From NCBI RefSeq assembly GCF_021044625.1, contig NZ_CP087999.1:3183001-3247000 (forward strand): 64,000 nt of DNA, read 5' to 3'. This DNA is from Geomonas sp. RF6 (GTDB taxonomy: Bacteria; Desulfobacterota; Desulfuromonadia; Geobacterales; Geobacteraceae). The translations under genes and the position numbers were made by a program. The notes under the pieces were generated by a model. The model was not told the DNA's origin. It was given only the letters and a program-made list of their open reading frames with translations, and did not search any database. Below, in pieces: positions 8,266-18,103 of the stretch. The first letter of the stretch is position 1. Each line of letters opens with the position of its first letter.

Positions 8266-8946
8266 CTAGGAACTCGGGGAGTCGGCGCCGGCCTGGCGCG
8301 TCGGAAGCCTGCCGGAGAGGGCGAGGGCGATCGCCTCGGCCGTTTCTGCAACCCCCTGGCCGGCGTCGATCACGATGAATCGCTCGGGATATCTCTGCGC
8401 GAGGGACAGGTAGCCGCTGCGGACCCGCTCGTGAAAGCGCATCGACTCGAGCTCGAACCGTTCCTCCCGCTCCCCTGCGCTGCTCTCGATTCGTGCGCGC
8501 GCCCGGGAGAGCCCGACTTCCACCGGGCAGTCCATGAGGAGTGTGAGGTGCGGGGCGACGCCGCCGGTGGCGAGGGCGTTCAGCCTTTCGATGAGGTCGA
8601 GGTCGAGCCCTCTGCCGTGCCCCTGGTAGGCGACGGTGGCGTCGGTGAAGCGGTCGCAGAGGACGATCCCGCCGCGCCTGAGCGCCGGGGTGATGACCTC
8701 TTCCACATGCTGGGCCCGCGCCGCCGCGTAGAGAAGGAGCTCGGCGCAAGGGGTCATGGCGCTGTTTTCCGCGTCGAGGAGTATGGTGCGCACCTTGTCG
8801 GCGATGGCGCATCCACCCGGTTCACGCGTGGCGACAACCTCTTCACCGGCACTCTGCAGGCGCTCTTTCAGGAGTCTCAGCTGCGTCGTCTTGCCGCACC
8901 CTTCGATCCCTTCGAATGTAATGAAAAACCCGCTCTTATTCGTCAC
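8266..8946 (-). CDS. tmk: Thymidylate kinase
   Basis: 226 residues; phosphorylates dTMP to dTDP. The P-loop is FEGIEGCGKTT near residues 11-21, TREPGG follows at about 40, the DR motif is CDRFTDATVAYQGHG, and a lid-like Arg-rich segment (SRARARIESS) occurs around residue 150. The start is GTG at 8946, giving VTNKSGFFITFEG; no nearer ATG is in frame. It is the first gene of the minus-strand operon, with holB starting 2 bp past its stop. A perfect TATAAT on the minus strand at 8989-8994 could be its -10 box, though its -35 is poor. Confidence 0.95.
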   Translation of the reverse strand: MTNKSGFFITFEGIEGCGKTTQLRLLKERLQSAGEEVVATREPGGCAIADKVRTILLDAENSAMTPCAELLLYAAARAQHVEEVITPALRRGGIVLCDRFTDATVAYQGHGRGLDLDLIERLNALATGGVAPHLTLLMDCPVEVGLSRARARIESSAGEREERFELESMRFHERVRSGYLSLAQRYPERFIVIDAGQGVAETAEAIALALSGRLPTRQAGADSPSS

Positions 8947-9027
8947 GCGAACCCCATAAAATCAATGAAGTATAGGGAAAGAAGAAAAATTATACAAGAG
9001 TAAAGTAGCCGCAAACCCGCATGGCTA

Positions 9028-9056
9028 TTGCTATGACGCGGTCGTTTGGCTATAGT
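9028..9056 (+). promoter_or_regulatory. Probable sigma-70 promoter of the rnc operon
   Basis: TTGCTA (9028-9033), a 17-bp spacer and TATAGT (9051-9056). It lies 30 bp before the rnc ATG and divergent from tmk. Confidence 0.55.
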
Positions 9057-9085
9057 GGCATAAAAAATTGGCATCGGAAAGAGTG

Positions 9086-9784
9086 ATGGATCAAAACGAA
9101 GAGTCGATACTTGCCGCAGTCGAGGAAACACTCGGTTACCGCTTCCGCGACCGCGCCCTTTTACTGGAGGCGCTGACCCATCGTTCGTGGGTGAACGAGG
9201 CGGGACGGGGGCGCGACAACCAGCGCCTGGAGTTCTTCGGCGACGCGGTCCTCGACTTCCTCCTTTCCGCCCTTTTGCTGGCGCGCTTCCCGGGAAGCAG
9301 GGAAGGGGAGCTCACCCGCGTTCGCGCGGCGCTCGTGGACGAGACGAGCCTTGCGGCGATCTCCACGAAGCTCGGGCTCGGACTGGCGCTGCGCCTCGGG
9401 CGCGGCGAAGAGAAAGGGGGAGGGCGGGAGAAGCGCTCCCTTCTTGCCGATGCCTACGAGGCGCTCCTGGCGGCGCTCTACCTGGACGGGGGGCTCGAGC
9501 CGACGACGAGGGTGGTCGAGGCGCATTTCCTGCCGGTCCTCGACTCCGGCGCGCAGCTCGGGCGCGACTACAAGACCGACCTTCAGGAGCGCGCCCACCT
9601 GCAGCTCGGGGTGCTCCCGCGCTACCTTCTGAAGGAAGTGACCGGTCCCGATCACGATCGTCGTTTCACTGTGGAGATCTACCTCGGGGAAGAGCTCATG
9701 GGGCAGGGGACCGGGAGGAGCAAGAAGGAGGCGGAGCAGGCGGCGGCGCAGGTGGCCGGCGCACTTCTCAAGACAAAGGCGTGA
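9086..9784 (+). CDS. rnc: Ribonuclease III
   Basis: 232 residues; cleaves double-stranded RNA in rRNA and mRNA processing. The family signature NQRLEFFGDAVLDF includes catalytic E49 and D53, and the second acidic pair lies in LLADAYEALLAALYLDGG around residues 130-145. The C-terminal third (from about 165) is a double-stranded RNA-binding domain ending KKEAEQAAAQVAGALL. The reading frame is open to a TTG at 9068, but the ATG at 9086 is preceded by GAAAGAG and gives the usual N-terminus. Its stop overlaps the GTG of the next gene by 4 bp. Confidence 0.96.
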   Translation: MDQNEESILAAVEETLGYRFRDRALLLEALTHRSWVNEAGRGRDNQRLEFFGDAVLDFLLSALLLARFPGSREGELTRVRAALVDETSLAAISTKLGLGLALRLGRGEEKGGGREKRSLLADAYEALLAALYLDGGLEPTTRVVEAHFLPVLDSGAQLGRDYKTDLQERAHLQLGVLPRYLLKEVTGPDHDRRFTVEIYLGEELMGQGTGRSKKEAEQAAAQVAGALLKTKA

Positions 9785-10839
9785 GCGGCATCACCGTTCC
9801 ATTCTTCATTTCCCACCAGGGGTGTCCACAGCGCTGCGTCTTTTGCGACCAGCAAAAGATCGCAGGGGCGGGGGGCGCTCTTCCTACCGCGGCAGAGATC
9901 CTCGAGAAGATATCGATGTACCGTTCGAGCGCGAAGGGGCGCACCATGGAGGTGGCCTTTTTCGGCGGGACCTTCACCGCGCTCCCCCGGGAAGACCAGG
10001 AGGCGCTTCTCGAGCCGCTGCAGGGGCTTCTCTCCTCCGGTGAGCTTTGCGGGGTGCGGATTTCCACAAGGCCTGATTCCGTCGACACCTCTATCGCCTC
10101 ATTTCTGCGGGAGAAATGGGTGCGCACAGTTGAGCTCGGGGTGCAGTCTCTGGACGACGAGGTGCTGAACCTCTCCGGGCGCGGGCACAGCGCGGCTCAT
10201 ACGGTAGAGGCCGCCGAAGTTGTGAAGGAGGCGGGGCTCGCGCTCGGCATCCAGCTCATGCCGGGGCTGCCGGGGGACACCCGGGAGCGCTCCCTCGCGA
10301 CCCTCGAGCGGGCACTGGCGCTCGATCCCGACTTCCTGCGGATCTACCCGACCCTCGTCCTGGAGGGGACTGAGCTCGCGGAGATGTACCGCAGCGGCGC
10401 CTACCGCCCTCTGGAACTCGACGAGGCGCTCTCTCTTTGCAAGGAGATGCTGCTGGAGGCGACCCGCCGTGGGGTGCCGGTAATCAGGATGGGACTGCAG
10501 CCGACCGCGGAGCTCGAGTCCGGTGTCCTCCTCGCTGGGCCGTATCACCCGGCGTTTGGGCAACTCGTGGCGGCGGAACTGCACTTTGATCTCACCTGCC
10601 GCTTGTCGGCAGCTATGCCATCCGGCACCCGCATCTCCCTTTCCTGCGGGACGGGTCGCCTCTCCGACCTCGTCGGGCAGCGCAGGCGCAACGTCGATAG
10701 GATGCAGGAGCGCCTCGGCCTGGTGGTAGAGTCGGTGCGGGAAGATGCTGAGCTTTCCGCTGGCGACGTGGTCGTCGAGTGGGCTGGCGGCATTTCTGCG
10801 GGAACTTTATTGGATCTGACACGCCCGCCCCTCCGGTAG
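9781..10839 (+). CDS. Radical SAM protein (Elp3-like N-terminal half)
   Basis: 352 residues starting at GTG within GTGA, overlapping rnc. The SAM-cluster motif C-P-Q-R-C-V-F-C (C15, C19, C22) follows PFFISHQG; FFGGTFTALP is the GGE-equivalent, and RISTRPDSVD and VELGVQSLDDEVL are shared with Elp3/HemN-like radical SAM enzymes. No acetyltransferase domain follows; the last 100 residues are unlike Elp3. It is often found between rnc and era in this lineage, pointing to RNA modification or handling, but the substrate is not known. Another reading frame at the N-terminus overlaps rnc antisequence and is not real. Confidence 0.85.
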   Translation: MSGITVPFFISHQGCPQRCVFCDQQKIAGAGGALPTAAEILEKISMYRSSAKGRTMEVAFFGGTFTALPREDQEALLEPLQGLLSSGELCGVRISTRPDSVDTSIASFLREKWVRTVELGVQSLDDEVLNLSGRGHSAAHTVEAAEVVKEAGLALGIQLMPGLPGDTRERSLATLERALALDPDFLRIYPTLVLEGTELAEMYRSGAYRPLELDEALSLCKEMLLEATRRGVPVIRMGLQPTAELESGVLLAGPYHPAFGQLVAAELHFDLTCRLSAAMPSGTRISLSCGTGRLSDLVGQRRRNVDRMQERLGLVVESVREDAELSAGDVVVEWAGGISAGTLLDLTRPPLR

Positions 10840-10877
10840 CGGCGTGTCGGACGGTATGACAAAAAGGAGCAACATCC

Positions 10878-11768
10878 ATGGCAAAAGATATTTTCCGTTC
10901 CGGCTTCGTTTCCATCGTCGGGCGCCCGAACGTAGGGAAGTCCACCCTTTTGAACCGCATCCTGGGGGAGAAGGTGGTGATCACCTCCGACAAGCCGCAA
11001 ACGACCAGGAACCGTATCCAGGGGATCCACAACATCGCGAACGGGCAGATCGTCTTCATCGACACCCCCGGCATCCACAAGGCGAAGTCGCGTCTTAACA
11101 AGTTCATGGTGGATGAGGCGCTTGCCGCGGTGCAGGAGGTGGACGTCATCCTCTTCCTGGTAGAAGCCGGAGCGGACCCCGCCAAGGAATGCGGCATGAT
11201 CGACGAGGTGCTCGGCGGCGTCGGGTCGCCGGTCATCCTGGTCATGAACAAGATCGACCTGGTGCCGAAGGAGAAGCTCCTCGCGAAAATCTCCCGCTAC
11301 CAGGAATGCTTCCCCTTCCGCGACATCTTCCCCGTTTCCGCCTCCACCGGCGACGGCGTCGACGATCTGGTGGAACTTGTGCACGGCCTCCTGCCGGAGG
11401 GACCGCAGTACTTTCCCGAGGACATCCTGACGGACGTCCCGGAGCGCTTCGTGGTGGCCGAGATCGTCCGCGAGAAGATCATGCGGCTAACCCACGACGA
11501 GGTACCGTACTCCGTGGCGGTGGTGGTCGATTCCTTCAAGGAGCGCGAGAACGGAGTCGTGGCGATAACCGCCACCATCAACGTGGAGCGCGACTCGCAG
11601 AAGGGGATCGTCATCGGCAAGAGGGGGGCGATGCTGAAGCGGATCGGGACGGAGGCGCGCCAGGAGATACAGCGGCTCCTCGACGCGAAGGTCTTTCTCG
11701 AGCTTTTCGTGCGGGTGAGCCCGGAGTGGAGCGACAACAGCCGCCTCCTGAAGGAGTTCGGGTACTAG
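10878..11768 (+). CDS. era: GTPase Era
   Basis: 296 residues. G1 GRPNVGKST is at about residues 14-22, G3 DTPGIHK near 60, G4 NKID near 121, and a C-terminal KH domain contains [20 protein letters not shown] (the GxxG loop). Era binds the 3' end of 16S rRNA and aids 30S maturation, which fits its position after rnc. AAGGAG lies 9 bases before the ATG. Confidence 0.97.
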   Translation: MAKDIFRSGFVSIVGRPNVGKSTLLNRILGEKVVITSDKPQTTRNRIQGIHNIANGQIVFIDTPGIHKAKSRLNKFMVDEALAAVQEVDVILFLVEAGADPAKECGMIDEVLGGVGSPVILVMNKIDLVPKEKLLAKISRYQECFPFRDIFPVSASTGDGVDDLVELVHGLLPEGPQYFPEDILTDVPERFVVAEIVREKIMRLTHDEVPYSVAVVVDSFKERENGVVAITATINVERDSQKGIVIGKRGAMLKRIGTEARQEIQRLLDAKVFLELFVRVSPEWSDNSRLLKEFGY

Positions 11769-11785
11769 CGGCGTCACTTCTCTGC

Positions 11786-11896
11786 ACGTCCCCTCCCCCC
11801 TTGCGGGGAGGGCGAGGGTGGGGGGGAAGGTGCCACCAGATCTGCAGATGGCAGCTTCACCCACCCCCTGTCCCCCTCCCGTCAAGGGAGGGGGGA
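11786..11896. repeat. 111-bp G/C-rich inverted-repeat element, copy B
   Basis: Same length and layout as copy A at 4541-4651, from ACGTCCCCTCCCCCCTTGCG to GTCAAGGGAGGGGGGA. The centre differs most (CCACCAGATCTGCAGATGGC versus CCAGCAGTCAAGCATATGGC), suggesting that the two ends are conserved for structure or mobility. It sits 18 bp after the era stop. Confidence 0.85.
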
Positions 11897-11927
11897 CCCC
11901 GGGGATCGGATTCCCGACTGGACACAA

Positions 11928-11956
11928 AAAAAGCGGCGTATTTCAGCCGCTTTTAT
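11928..11956. terminator. Bidirectional terminator between era and the DUF1328 gene
   Basis: AAAGCGGC (11930-11937) pairs with GCCGCTTT (11946-11953), with A-run on the left and T-run on the right, so it can serve era on the plus strand and the small gene on the minus strand. Confidence 0.85.
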
Positions 11957-11985
11957 TGTTCAAGCTATTCAGCTTGCTTTGATGG

Positions 11986-12165
11986 TTAATGGCGAATTAG
12001 TTTATTGCCAGCGGTAAGGCCGATGATCAGCATGATCACCGCTACCGCAAGGAAGAGGAAGAAGAGGATTTTGGCAATACCTGCCGCTGCCGAAGCTATA
12101 CCGGCGAATCCGAATACTGCGGCAATGATCGAGACGATGAAGAATATGAGTGCCCACTTTAACAT
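11986..12165 (-). CDS. Small DUF1328 (YtjA-like) membrane protein
   Basis: A 59-residue protein, MLKWALIFFIVSIIAAVFGF to the C-terminus TAGNKLIRH, with two hydrophobic segments (about 3-25 and 33-52) separated by an Ala/Gly-rich turn containing GIASAAAGIAK. That Gly-Phe-x-Gly-x-x-x-A-A-A-G-I-A-K pattern is the DUF1328/UPF0391 signature. Members are small inner-membrane proteins, often stress induced; function is unknown. A very strong RBS, GGAGGTGA, sits 6 bases before the ATG. The terminator at 11928-11956 follows its stop. Confidence 0.92.
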   Translation of the reverse strand: MLKWALIFFIVSIIAAVFGFAGIASAAAGIAKILFFLFLAVAVIMLIIGLTAGNKLIRH

Positions 12166-12530
12166 CTGAGGCTCACCTCCTCACAGTGATTCTTGCTGTG
12201 GCTAGGAAAAGTATAGCATAGTCCCATCGGTGAAAACCCTTATAATTCAACCTTTTTCCAATGAGTTCTTTCTGCGCCGCTTCATTGCCTCCCCTCGGCC
12301 CGGTCTAAAGGGGAGAGGCACCTTTTAACAAAGGAACCACTCCCCGACGCATCGCCCCCTCTCTCCTTGCCTCTGTCCCATTCGCCCGAGGGGGGGGATG
12401 AGGGGCGCCGTCCCCCTTGCGTATTGTGTCGCAAAATGCTACACATACAGGTCGTCTTTACCCCATCTCGCAGAAAATGCTGTGCCGCCGCTAACTTAGC
12501 GACGGGTGTCTCAGCCTGGAAAAAACGCAA
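12166..12530. other. Intergenic region upstream of DUF1328 and der
   Basis: No gene is seen. It holds the divergent leader of the DUF1328 gene (minus-strand TATACT at about 12210-12215, without a convincing -35), a G/C-rich imperfect palindrome around 12355-12420 (CATTCGCCCGAGGGGGGGAT with flanking CCCCCTC / GAGGGG), and the leader of der. Confidence 0.5.
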
Positions 12531-13853
12531 ATGAAACCTATTATCGCCATCGTCGGTCGCCCCAATGTCGGAAAGTCCACCCTCTTCAACAGGCTCGTCG
12601 GACGCCGCAAGGCCATGGTCGACGACCGCCCCGGGGTGACCCGCGACAGGAACTACGCCGAAGTCGACCGCTTCGATATCCCCTTCATCCTCGTCGACAC
12701 CGGCGGCTTCGAGCCGGAGACGGAGGACCGCCTGCTGCAGCAGATGCGCGAGCAGTCCCTCTTCGCCATGGAGGAGGCGGACCTCATCCTCTTCGTCATG
12801 GACGGCCGCGACGGCCTTACCCCCGCCGACCGCGACGTCGTGAAGATGCTGCGCCGCGTCGACAAGCCGATCTTCTACGTCATAAACAAGGTCGACGGCG
12901 AAAAGCTGGAAGACGCCGCCGCCGATTTTTACACCCTCGGGATCGACACCATCCACACCATCTCCGCCGAGCACAACCGCGGGGTCGGCGACCTCATGGA
13001 CGAGGTGCTCACCAAGCTTCCGGCTCCGGGGCGCGATGAGACGGAAGAGGAGATCACGAAGATTGCGGTCGTCGGGCGCCCGAACGTCGGGAAGTCGACC
13101 CTGGTGAACCGTCTCCTCGGCTTCGAGCGCGTGGTGGCGAACCCCACCGCAGGCACGACGCGCGACTCCGTCGATACCCGCTTTATGTGCAACAAGAAGC
13201 CGTACCTCCTGATCGACACCGCCGGGATCCGGCGCAAGGGGAAGACGACGGAGAAGCTGGAGAAGTACAGCGTCATGGATGCCCTGCGCTCCATCGAGCG
13301 CGCCGACGTCGTCCTCATCGTCCTCAATGCCGAGGATGGCGTGACGGAGCAGGACTCGAAGATCGCCGGCTACGCCTACGAGGCGGGACGCGGCTGCATC
13401 TTCGTGGTGAACAAGTGGGACACCCTGGCAAAGGACAACAGCTCCATGGGGAAATTCGTGGAGGAGATCAGGCGCAGCTTCAAGTACCTCCCCTTCGCCC
13501 CGATCCTCTTCATCTCCGCAAAGACGGGGCAGCGCACAGGGAAGATCATAAGCGAGGTGGACCGCGTCATGGAGCAGTTCTCGCGCCGGGTCTCCACGAG
13601 TGAGTTAAACCGCATCTTTTCTCAGGCGACCGATGAGCATCACGCCCCGCTCGACCAGGGGAAGAGGGTGAAGTTTTACTTCTCCACCCAGGTGGCGACG
13701 AAGCCCCCTTCATTCGTGATCTTCACCAACCGCCCGGAGGGGATCCACTTCTCCTACGAGAGATACCTCATGAACAAGTTCCGCGAGGCCTTCGGATTCG
13801 ACGGTACTCCCCTGCGCCTCATGTTCCGCGGCAGGGACAAGAAGGATCGTTAA
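12531..13853 (+). CDS. der: GTPase Der (EngA), tandem G domains
   Basis: 440 residues with two GTPase domains. The first has [14 protein letters not shown] at about residues 8-21 and DTGGFE near 56; the second has [14 protein letters not shown] near 183 and [10 protein letters not shown] near 229, with NKWD near 295. A C-terminal KH-like domain follows ([20 protein letters not shown]). Der is essential for 50S subunit assembly. The RBS is weak (GGAAAAAACGCA). Length matches the family. Confidence 0.97.
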   Translation: MKPIIAIVGRPNVGKSTLFNRLVGRRKAMVDDRPGVTRDRNYAEVDRFDIPFILVDTGGFEPETEDRLLQQMREQSLFAMEEADLILFVMDGRDGLTPADRDVVKMLRRVDKPIFYVINKVDGEKLEDAAADFYTLGIDTIHTISAEHNRGVGDLMDEVLTKLPAPGRDETEEEITKIAVVGRPNVGKSTLVNRLLGFERVVANPTAGTTRDSVDTRFMCNKKPYLLIDTAGIRRKGKTTEKLEKYSVMDALRSIERADVVLIVLNAEDGVTEQDSKIAGYAYEAGRGCIFVVNKWDTLAKDNSSMGKFVEEIRRSFKYLPFAPILFISAKTGQRTGKIISEVDRVMEQFSRRVSTSELNRIFSQATDEHHAPLDQGKRVKFYFSTQVATKPPSFVIFTNRPEGIHFSYERYLMNKFREAFGFDGTPLRLMFRGRDKKDR

Positions 13854-13860
13854 AAGCTCC

Positions 13861-13889
13861 TTTACACAAAAGTGGCGATAGTTTAGTAT
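13861..13889 (+). promoter_or_regulatory. Probable promoter of the chemosensory cluster
   Basis: TTTACA (13861-13866), 17-bp spacer, TAGTAT (13884-13889), 44 bp before the ATG of the first gene of the cluster. Plausible sigma-70 type. Confidence 0.5.
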
Positions 13890-13932
13890 GAGGCCCGTTT
13901 CCGGTGGCCATTTCCCCTAAGAGATGTGAGCT

Positions 13933-15669
13933 ATGAGTCTTGTCGGTAATCTGGAAGACCTGGGGCTGGGAGAGATCCTGCAGATCGTCAGCCTGAGCAG
14001 GAGATCGGGCGTCCTGTCCCTCATGAGCCGGGGAAGAGAGGCGCGCATCATCTTCCGCACCGGTCAGGTGATCCGGGCAAGCTCCAGCACCTTCCAGCAG
14101 AACCTTGGAGAGGTGCTGATCCAGAAGGGGATCATCGATCTCACGATCCTGAAGCGCGCCCTCAGCATCCAGGCCGAGGAAGGGTTCCGGCAGCTCCTCG
14201 GGGCGATCATGGTGGAGCGCTTCGGAGTGAGCGCCGACGATGTGGAGGCGGTGGCCCGGGAGCAGATCGAAAACGTGGTCTATTCCCTTTTCGCCTGGGC
14301 GGAAGGGACCTTCGAATTCGAGCTCCAGGAGATCGCGGAGGGGGAGCCCCACCACACGGACTCCGTGCAGTTCATGCTGCAGCAGGGGCTAAACCCGCAG
14401 TTCCTCGCCATGGAAGGGTCCCGCATCATCGACGAGAGGCGCCATCGCGGCGAGATCGACGACGACATCCTCGAGCCGGAACCCCAGCCGGAATCCCCTC
14501 CCGCACCAACGACCCATTCCCCCTTTGAAGCAGCCGGGACGGCGCACTTCGAGACGGCGCCCGCCGCTATCTCCGACCACGCTGCGGGGAGCGTTCCCTC
14601 CCACGTACTGCAGGTCCCGAGCGGGAGCGGCCAGCCCCTTGTCCTGGTGGACGACGACCCCGCGACACTGGAGGCGCTCGCTCCGCTCCTCGAGGAGGAA
14701 GGGTACCGGGTCTTCCCGCTGGAGCGCAGCGAGGATGCCCTGATCCGGGTCGACACCCTGTACCGCGAGGGGACCCCTCCCGCGCTCGTTCTCGACCTCA
14801 TCATGCCGCGCATGGACGGCACCGGTATTCTCGGCGGGCTGGAGCTGATGGAGCTCGTGCGCTGCAACTTCCCGGAGCTGCGCATCCTCGCCCTCACCGA
14901 CTTCCCGAACGAAGACGCCGAGCGTCGCGCCCGCGGTATGGGTGTCTCCGTTCTGCAGAAGCCCTCTCCGTCCCAGATAGCCTGGGAGGCCGCCGCCTTC
15001 GCCCCCGCCGTGGTGCAGGGGCTCGGCCAGGCGCAGGGGGTAGGTGTCGATAAGAGCAGCGGCGGCCGGGTGAACATCGGAGATGAGCTCCGCCTGGAGC
15101 TCGGCGAGGAGCCGGCCCTTCCGGTGCCGCATATGGCGAACAGCACCGGGATCTCGCAGCTGCGCGGCATGCTGGAGGAGCTGAACAATCCGTCGCTGGG
15201 GGGCGGGATCATCCTCCTCGTTTTGCGCTTTGCCGCCGAGTTCGTGGACCGCGCCCTTATCCTCCTGGTGAAGCGCGACGAGATCCGGGGGCTCGGGCAG
15301 TTCGGCATGGATGACAGCGCCGGCGACGCCGATGCGCGCGTGCGCAGCCTGCGCATCCCGAGAAACGAGGCGTCCCCCTTCACCCAGGTCATCGAGACCC
15401 AGTTTGCGGTGCGCGGGCGCCTGGACGACTCGCGCTGGAGCGACTACCTCGTGCGCCAGCTCGGGGGGGAGCGCCCGACTGAATTTTTCGCCGGTCCCAT
15501 AGTAAGCGAAGGGAAGGTGGTGGCGCTTCTGTACGGCGACAACCTCCCGAAGAGCGGTCCGATCAGGGACACCGACTCCCTGGAGATATTCCTGAGCCAG
15601 GCGGGGATCGCCATGGAGAAGGCGCTTTTGCAGCGCAGGCTGCAGGAAAAGGCGCGGGAGGAGCTGTGA
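13933..15669 (+). CDS. PATAN/DUF4388 - receiver-like - GAF-like signalling protein
   Basis: 578 residues in three parts. Residues 1-165 are a PATAN/DUF4388 domain (SLVGNLEDLGLGEILQIVSL, RSGVLSLMSRGREARIIF, then LGEVLIQKGII). A Pro-rich linker (180-230) leads to a CheY-like receiver (about 233-360): PLVLVDDDP holds the acidic pair and LVLDLIMPRMDG the phospho-Asp, with LTD for the Ser/Thr and QKPS for the Lys. Residues about 400-570 look like a degenerate GAF domain (FFAGPIVSEGKVVALLYGDN). PATAN proteins occur in pilus/phototaxis and gliding control, so it may be the cluster's output or input module. The stop overlaps the next gene by 4 bp. Confidence 0.85.
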   Translation: MSLVGNLEDLGLGEILQIVSLSRRSGVLSLMSRGREARIIFRTGQVIRASSSTFQQNLGEVLIQKGIIDLTILKRALSIQAEEGFRQLLGAIMVERFGVSADDVEAVAREQIENVVYSLFAWAEGTFEFELQEIAEGEPHHTDSVQFMLQQGLNPQFLAMEGSRIIDERRHRGEIDDDILEPEPQPESPPAPTTHSPFEAAGTAHFETAPAAISDHAAGSVPSHVLQVPSGSGQPLVLVDDDPATLEALAPLLEEEGYRVFPLERSEDALIRVDTLYREGTPPALVLDLIMPRMDGTGILGGLELMELVRCNFPELRILALTDFPNEDAERRARGMGVSVLQKPSPSQIAWEAAAFAPAVVQGLGQAQGVGVDKSSGGRVNIGDELRLELGEEPALPVPHMANSTGISQLRGMLEELNNPSLGGGIILLVLRFAAEFVDRALILLVKRDEIRGLGQFGMDDSAGDADARVRSLRIPRNEASPFTQVIETQFAVRGRLDDSRWSDYLVRQLGGERPTEFFAGPIVSEGKVVALLYGDNLPKSGPIRDTDSLEIFLSQAGIAMEKALLQRRLQEKAREEL

Positions 15670-16031
15670 AGAAGATCCTTATTGCCGAAGATTCGCCGAC
15701 GATGCGTTCGATGCTCGTCTCCACCATAGACGCCCTGGAGCGCTTCACGGTGGTGGAGGCCGCGAGCGGCTTCGAGGCGCTGCGGCTCCTGCCGCGGCAG
15801 CAGGTCGATCTCATCATCACCGACATCAACATGCCCGACATAAACGGGCTCGAACTGATAAGCTACGTGCGCAACAACCCGAACTACCAGCTGATCCCCC
15901 TCTTTATCGTCTCCACCGAGAGCGGCGACCGCGATCTGGAGAAGGGGCTTGCTCTGGGAGCCGACGAATACCTGGTGAAACCGTTTGACCCGGAGAAGCT
16001 GCAGCATCTGATCTGCAAGTATCTCGACTAG
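15666..16031 (+). CDS. CheY-like single-domain response regulator
   Basis: 121 residues, starting GTG inside GTGA of the preceding gene. Acidic pair in LIAEDSPTMR (E8, D9), phospho-Asp in DLIITDINMPDINGL, Thr/Ser in FIVSTESG and Lys in YLVKPFDP. No output domain, so it works by phosphorylation-dependent protein contact, presumably after CheA phosphotransfer. Confidence 0.93.
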   Translation: MKKILIAEDSPTMRSMLVSTIDALERFTVVEAASGFEALRLLPRQQVDLIITDINMPDINGLELISYVRNNPNYQLIPLFIVSTESGDRDLEKGLALGADEYLVKPFDPEKLQHLICKYLD

Positions 16032-16081
16032 GAATACCGCGAGGGGGCGCGGACGGAAGGGCCGTCCGCACAGTGTGTTTT

Positions 16082-18103
16082 ATGAGCGTTGAAGAAAACG
16101 CAGGGAAGGCTTTAAAAGATTTTCTCGCCGAGGCAGAAGAGGTTCTCGATCAGCTGAGCGTCGATCTGGTATCGCTCTCCGACTGCGCCGACGGCGGGGA
16201 GTGCAGCCCCGAGCTCATCAATTCCGTCTTCCGCGCCGCCCACTCGCTGAAGGGGCTCGCCGGGATGTTCGGTTTCTCCGACATCTCCGAGCTCTCCCAC
16301 AACCTGGAAAACCTCCTCGACGCCCTGCGCCTTGGGCGCACCGAACTGAACCACCAGATGGTGGGGGCGCTCTTTGAAGCGCTGGAGCTTCTGGGCTCCC
16401 TCCTGCAAAGCGCAGGGGACCCGGAGGCCCCCCGCCCCGACCTCTCGAAGACAATCTCCCGCATCAACGCATGCCTGGAAAAAAACGAGGCGGCCGCTCC
16501 GGCCTCGCCGCTTGCGGTCCTCGGCCTCCCTGAGCGGGTCCTCTCCTCCATGACGGAGTACGAGGAGCACCGGCTCCTGGAGAATGTGAAGCGCGGGCGC
16601 CGGGTCTTTTCGGTGCGCGTCTCGCTCCTGCTGACGAGCTTCGACTCCGATCTCATGGAGCTCACCGAGCAGCTCAAGAAGGTCGGCGAGGTCATCAGCA
16701 CCCTCCCGTCCGCCGGTGGGGACCTCTCCGTCGGGATCGACTTCGAGATCCTCTTCGGGACCGACCTCGCGGAGCAGGAACTTCTCCCCCTCATCGAGCG
16801 GGACCGCCTCACCCTGACCCTTCTCGGCTCGCAGAGCGGCGCGCCGGTCGCAGCAGTTCCCGCCGAGGCGGAGGAAGAGATATCGCTTCCCCCGGAGGCG
16901 ACCGTCACCGCAAAGAGCATGAGCCGCACGGTGCGCGTCGATATCGGGAAGCTGGACAGCCTGATGAACATCGTGGGGGAGCTCGTCCTCTCTCACTCGG
17001 TCATCAACGAGCTCGCCAGCCGCCTGCGCCGCGACGGGCTGATCGCCCCCTCCATCGAGCTCGGCAAGGCGGCGAAGGGGCTGGAGAAGAAGCTCTCCGA
17101 GCTGCAGAAGGGGGTCATGGAAATAAGGATGATCCCGGTCGGGCAGCTCTTCGAAAAGATGAGCCGCATCGTCAGGAAGATCTCCCGCGAGCAGGAGAAG
17201 CAGGTCGACCTGAAGCTCTTCGGCTCCGAGACAGAGCTCGACAAGCTCATCATCGAGGAGATCGCCGACCCGGTCATGCACATCGTGCGCAACTCCATCG
17301 ACCACGGTATCGAGAGCCCCGCGGCACGCAGCGCCGCCGGGAAGAAGGAGCGCGGCACGATCACCCTTTCCTCCTTCCAGAAGGGGAATCACGTCGTGAT
17401 CCAGGTCGAGGACGACGGGAAGGGGATCGACGTGCAGAGGGTGAAGGAAAAGGCGGTGGCGCTCGGCGTCATCTCCGACCCTTCCCAGGTCACCGACCGC
17501 GAGGCGCTCGACTTCATATTCCTCCCCGGCTTCTCCACCTCCGAGGGGGTGAGCGAGATCTCCGGGCGCGGCGTCGGGATGGACGTGGTGCGCACCAATA
17601 TCGGTGCCCTCTCCGGCCTCATCGACATCGACAGCCGCCCCGGGAAGGGGACCGTCGTCTCCATCACCCTTCCGATCACCCTTGCCATCATCAAGGCGCT
17701 CATCGTGGCGACCTCCGGGCGCACCTACGCACTCCCCATCGCCTCCGTGCTGGAGAGCATCATGGTGGAGGCGGGTGAGGTCGGCACGGTGGAGCGGAAA
17801 GAAGTCATCCAGCTGCGCGATCACACCCTGCCGCTGCTGCGCCTCGGCGAGCTCTTCCAGCTGAAGGGGGGCGCACCGAGCGGCGACAGCTTCTACGTCG
17901 TGGTCGTGGGGGTCGCGGAGAAGCGGCTCGGCATCGTGGTGGACGACATCATGGGGCAGCAGGACATCGTCATCAAGTCGATCGGGGAAACCTTCTCCGG
18001 CTTCAAGGGGATTGCCGGCGCGGCGGACCTCGGCGACCAGCGCACCATCCTCGTCCTCGACGTTGCCGGAATAATCAACGAGGCCACGCGAGGGGGCGCC
18101 TGA
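16082..18103 (+). CDS. cheA: Chemotaxis-type histidine kinase CheA
   Basis: 673 residues. HPt domain at 1-115 with the phosphoryl His in FRAAHSLKGLAGMFG (H54); a linker/P2-like part (130-260, weak); dimerisation helices near 285-350 (DIGKLDSLMNIVGELVLSHS); an ATPase domain with the N-box HIVRNSIDHGIE, G1 VEDDGKGID and G2 GRGVGMDVV; and a C-terminal CheW-like domain (about 530-673). The frame is open to a GTG at 16073; the ATG at 16082 is taken as start though neither has a good RBS. The stop overlaps the next ATG by 1 bp. It phosphorylates the receiver proteins around it. Confidence 0.95.
   Translation: MSVEENAGKALKDFLAEAEEVLDQLSVDLVSLSDCADGGECSPELINSVFRAAHSLKGLAGMFGFSDISELSHNLENLLDALRLGRTELNHQMVGALFEALELLGSLLQSAGDPEAPRPDLSKTISRINACLEKNEAAAPASPLAVLGLPERVLSSMTEYEEHRLLENVKRGRRVFSVRVSLLLTSFDSDLMELTEQLKKVGEVISTLPSAGGDLSVGIDFEILFGTDLAEQELLPLIERDRLTLTLLGSQSGAPVAAVPAEAEEEISLPPEATVTAKSMSRTVRVDIGKLDSLMNIVGELVLSHSVINELASRLRRDGLIAPSIELGKAAKGLEKKLSELQKGVMEIRMIPVGQLFEKMSRIVRKISREQEKQVDLKLFGSETELDKLIIEEIADPVMHIVRNSIDHGIESPAARSAAGKKERGTITLSSFQKGNHVVIQVEDDGKGIDVQRVKEKAVALGVISDPSQVTDREALDFIFLPGFSTSEGVSEISGRGVGMDVVRTNIGALSGLIDIDSRPGKGTVVSITLPITLAIIKALIVATSGRTYALPIASVLESIMVEAGEVGTVERKEVIQLRDHTLPLLRLGELFQLKGGAPSGDSFYVVVVGVAEKRLGIVVDDIMGQQDIVIKSIGETFSGFKGIAGAADLGDQRTILVLDVAGIINEATRGGA

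Noticed and set aside
8264-8812. N-terminal extension of holB through tmk
   Set aside because: Overlaps tmk in another frame; the delta-prime protein starts naturally at MAFSEVIGQ.
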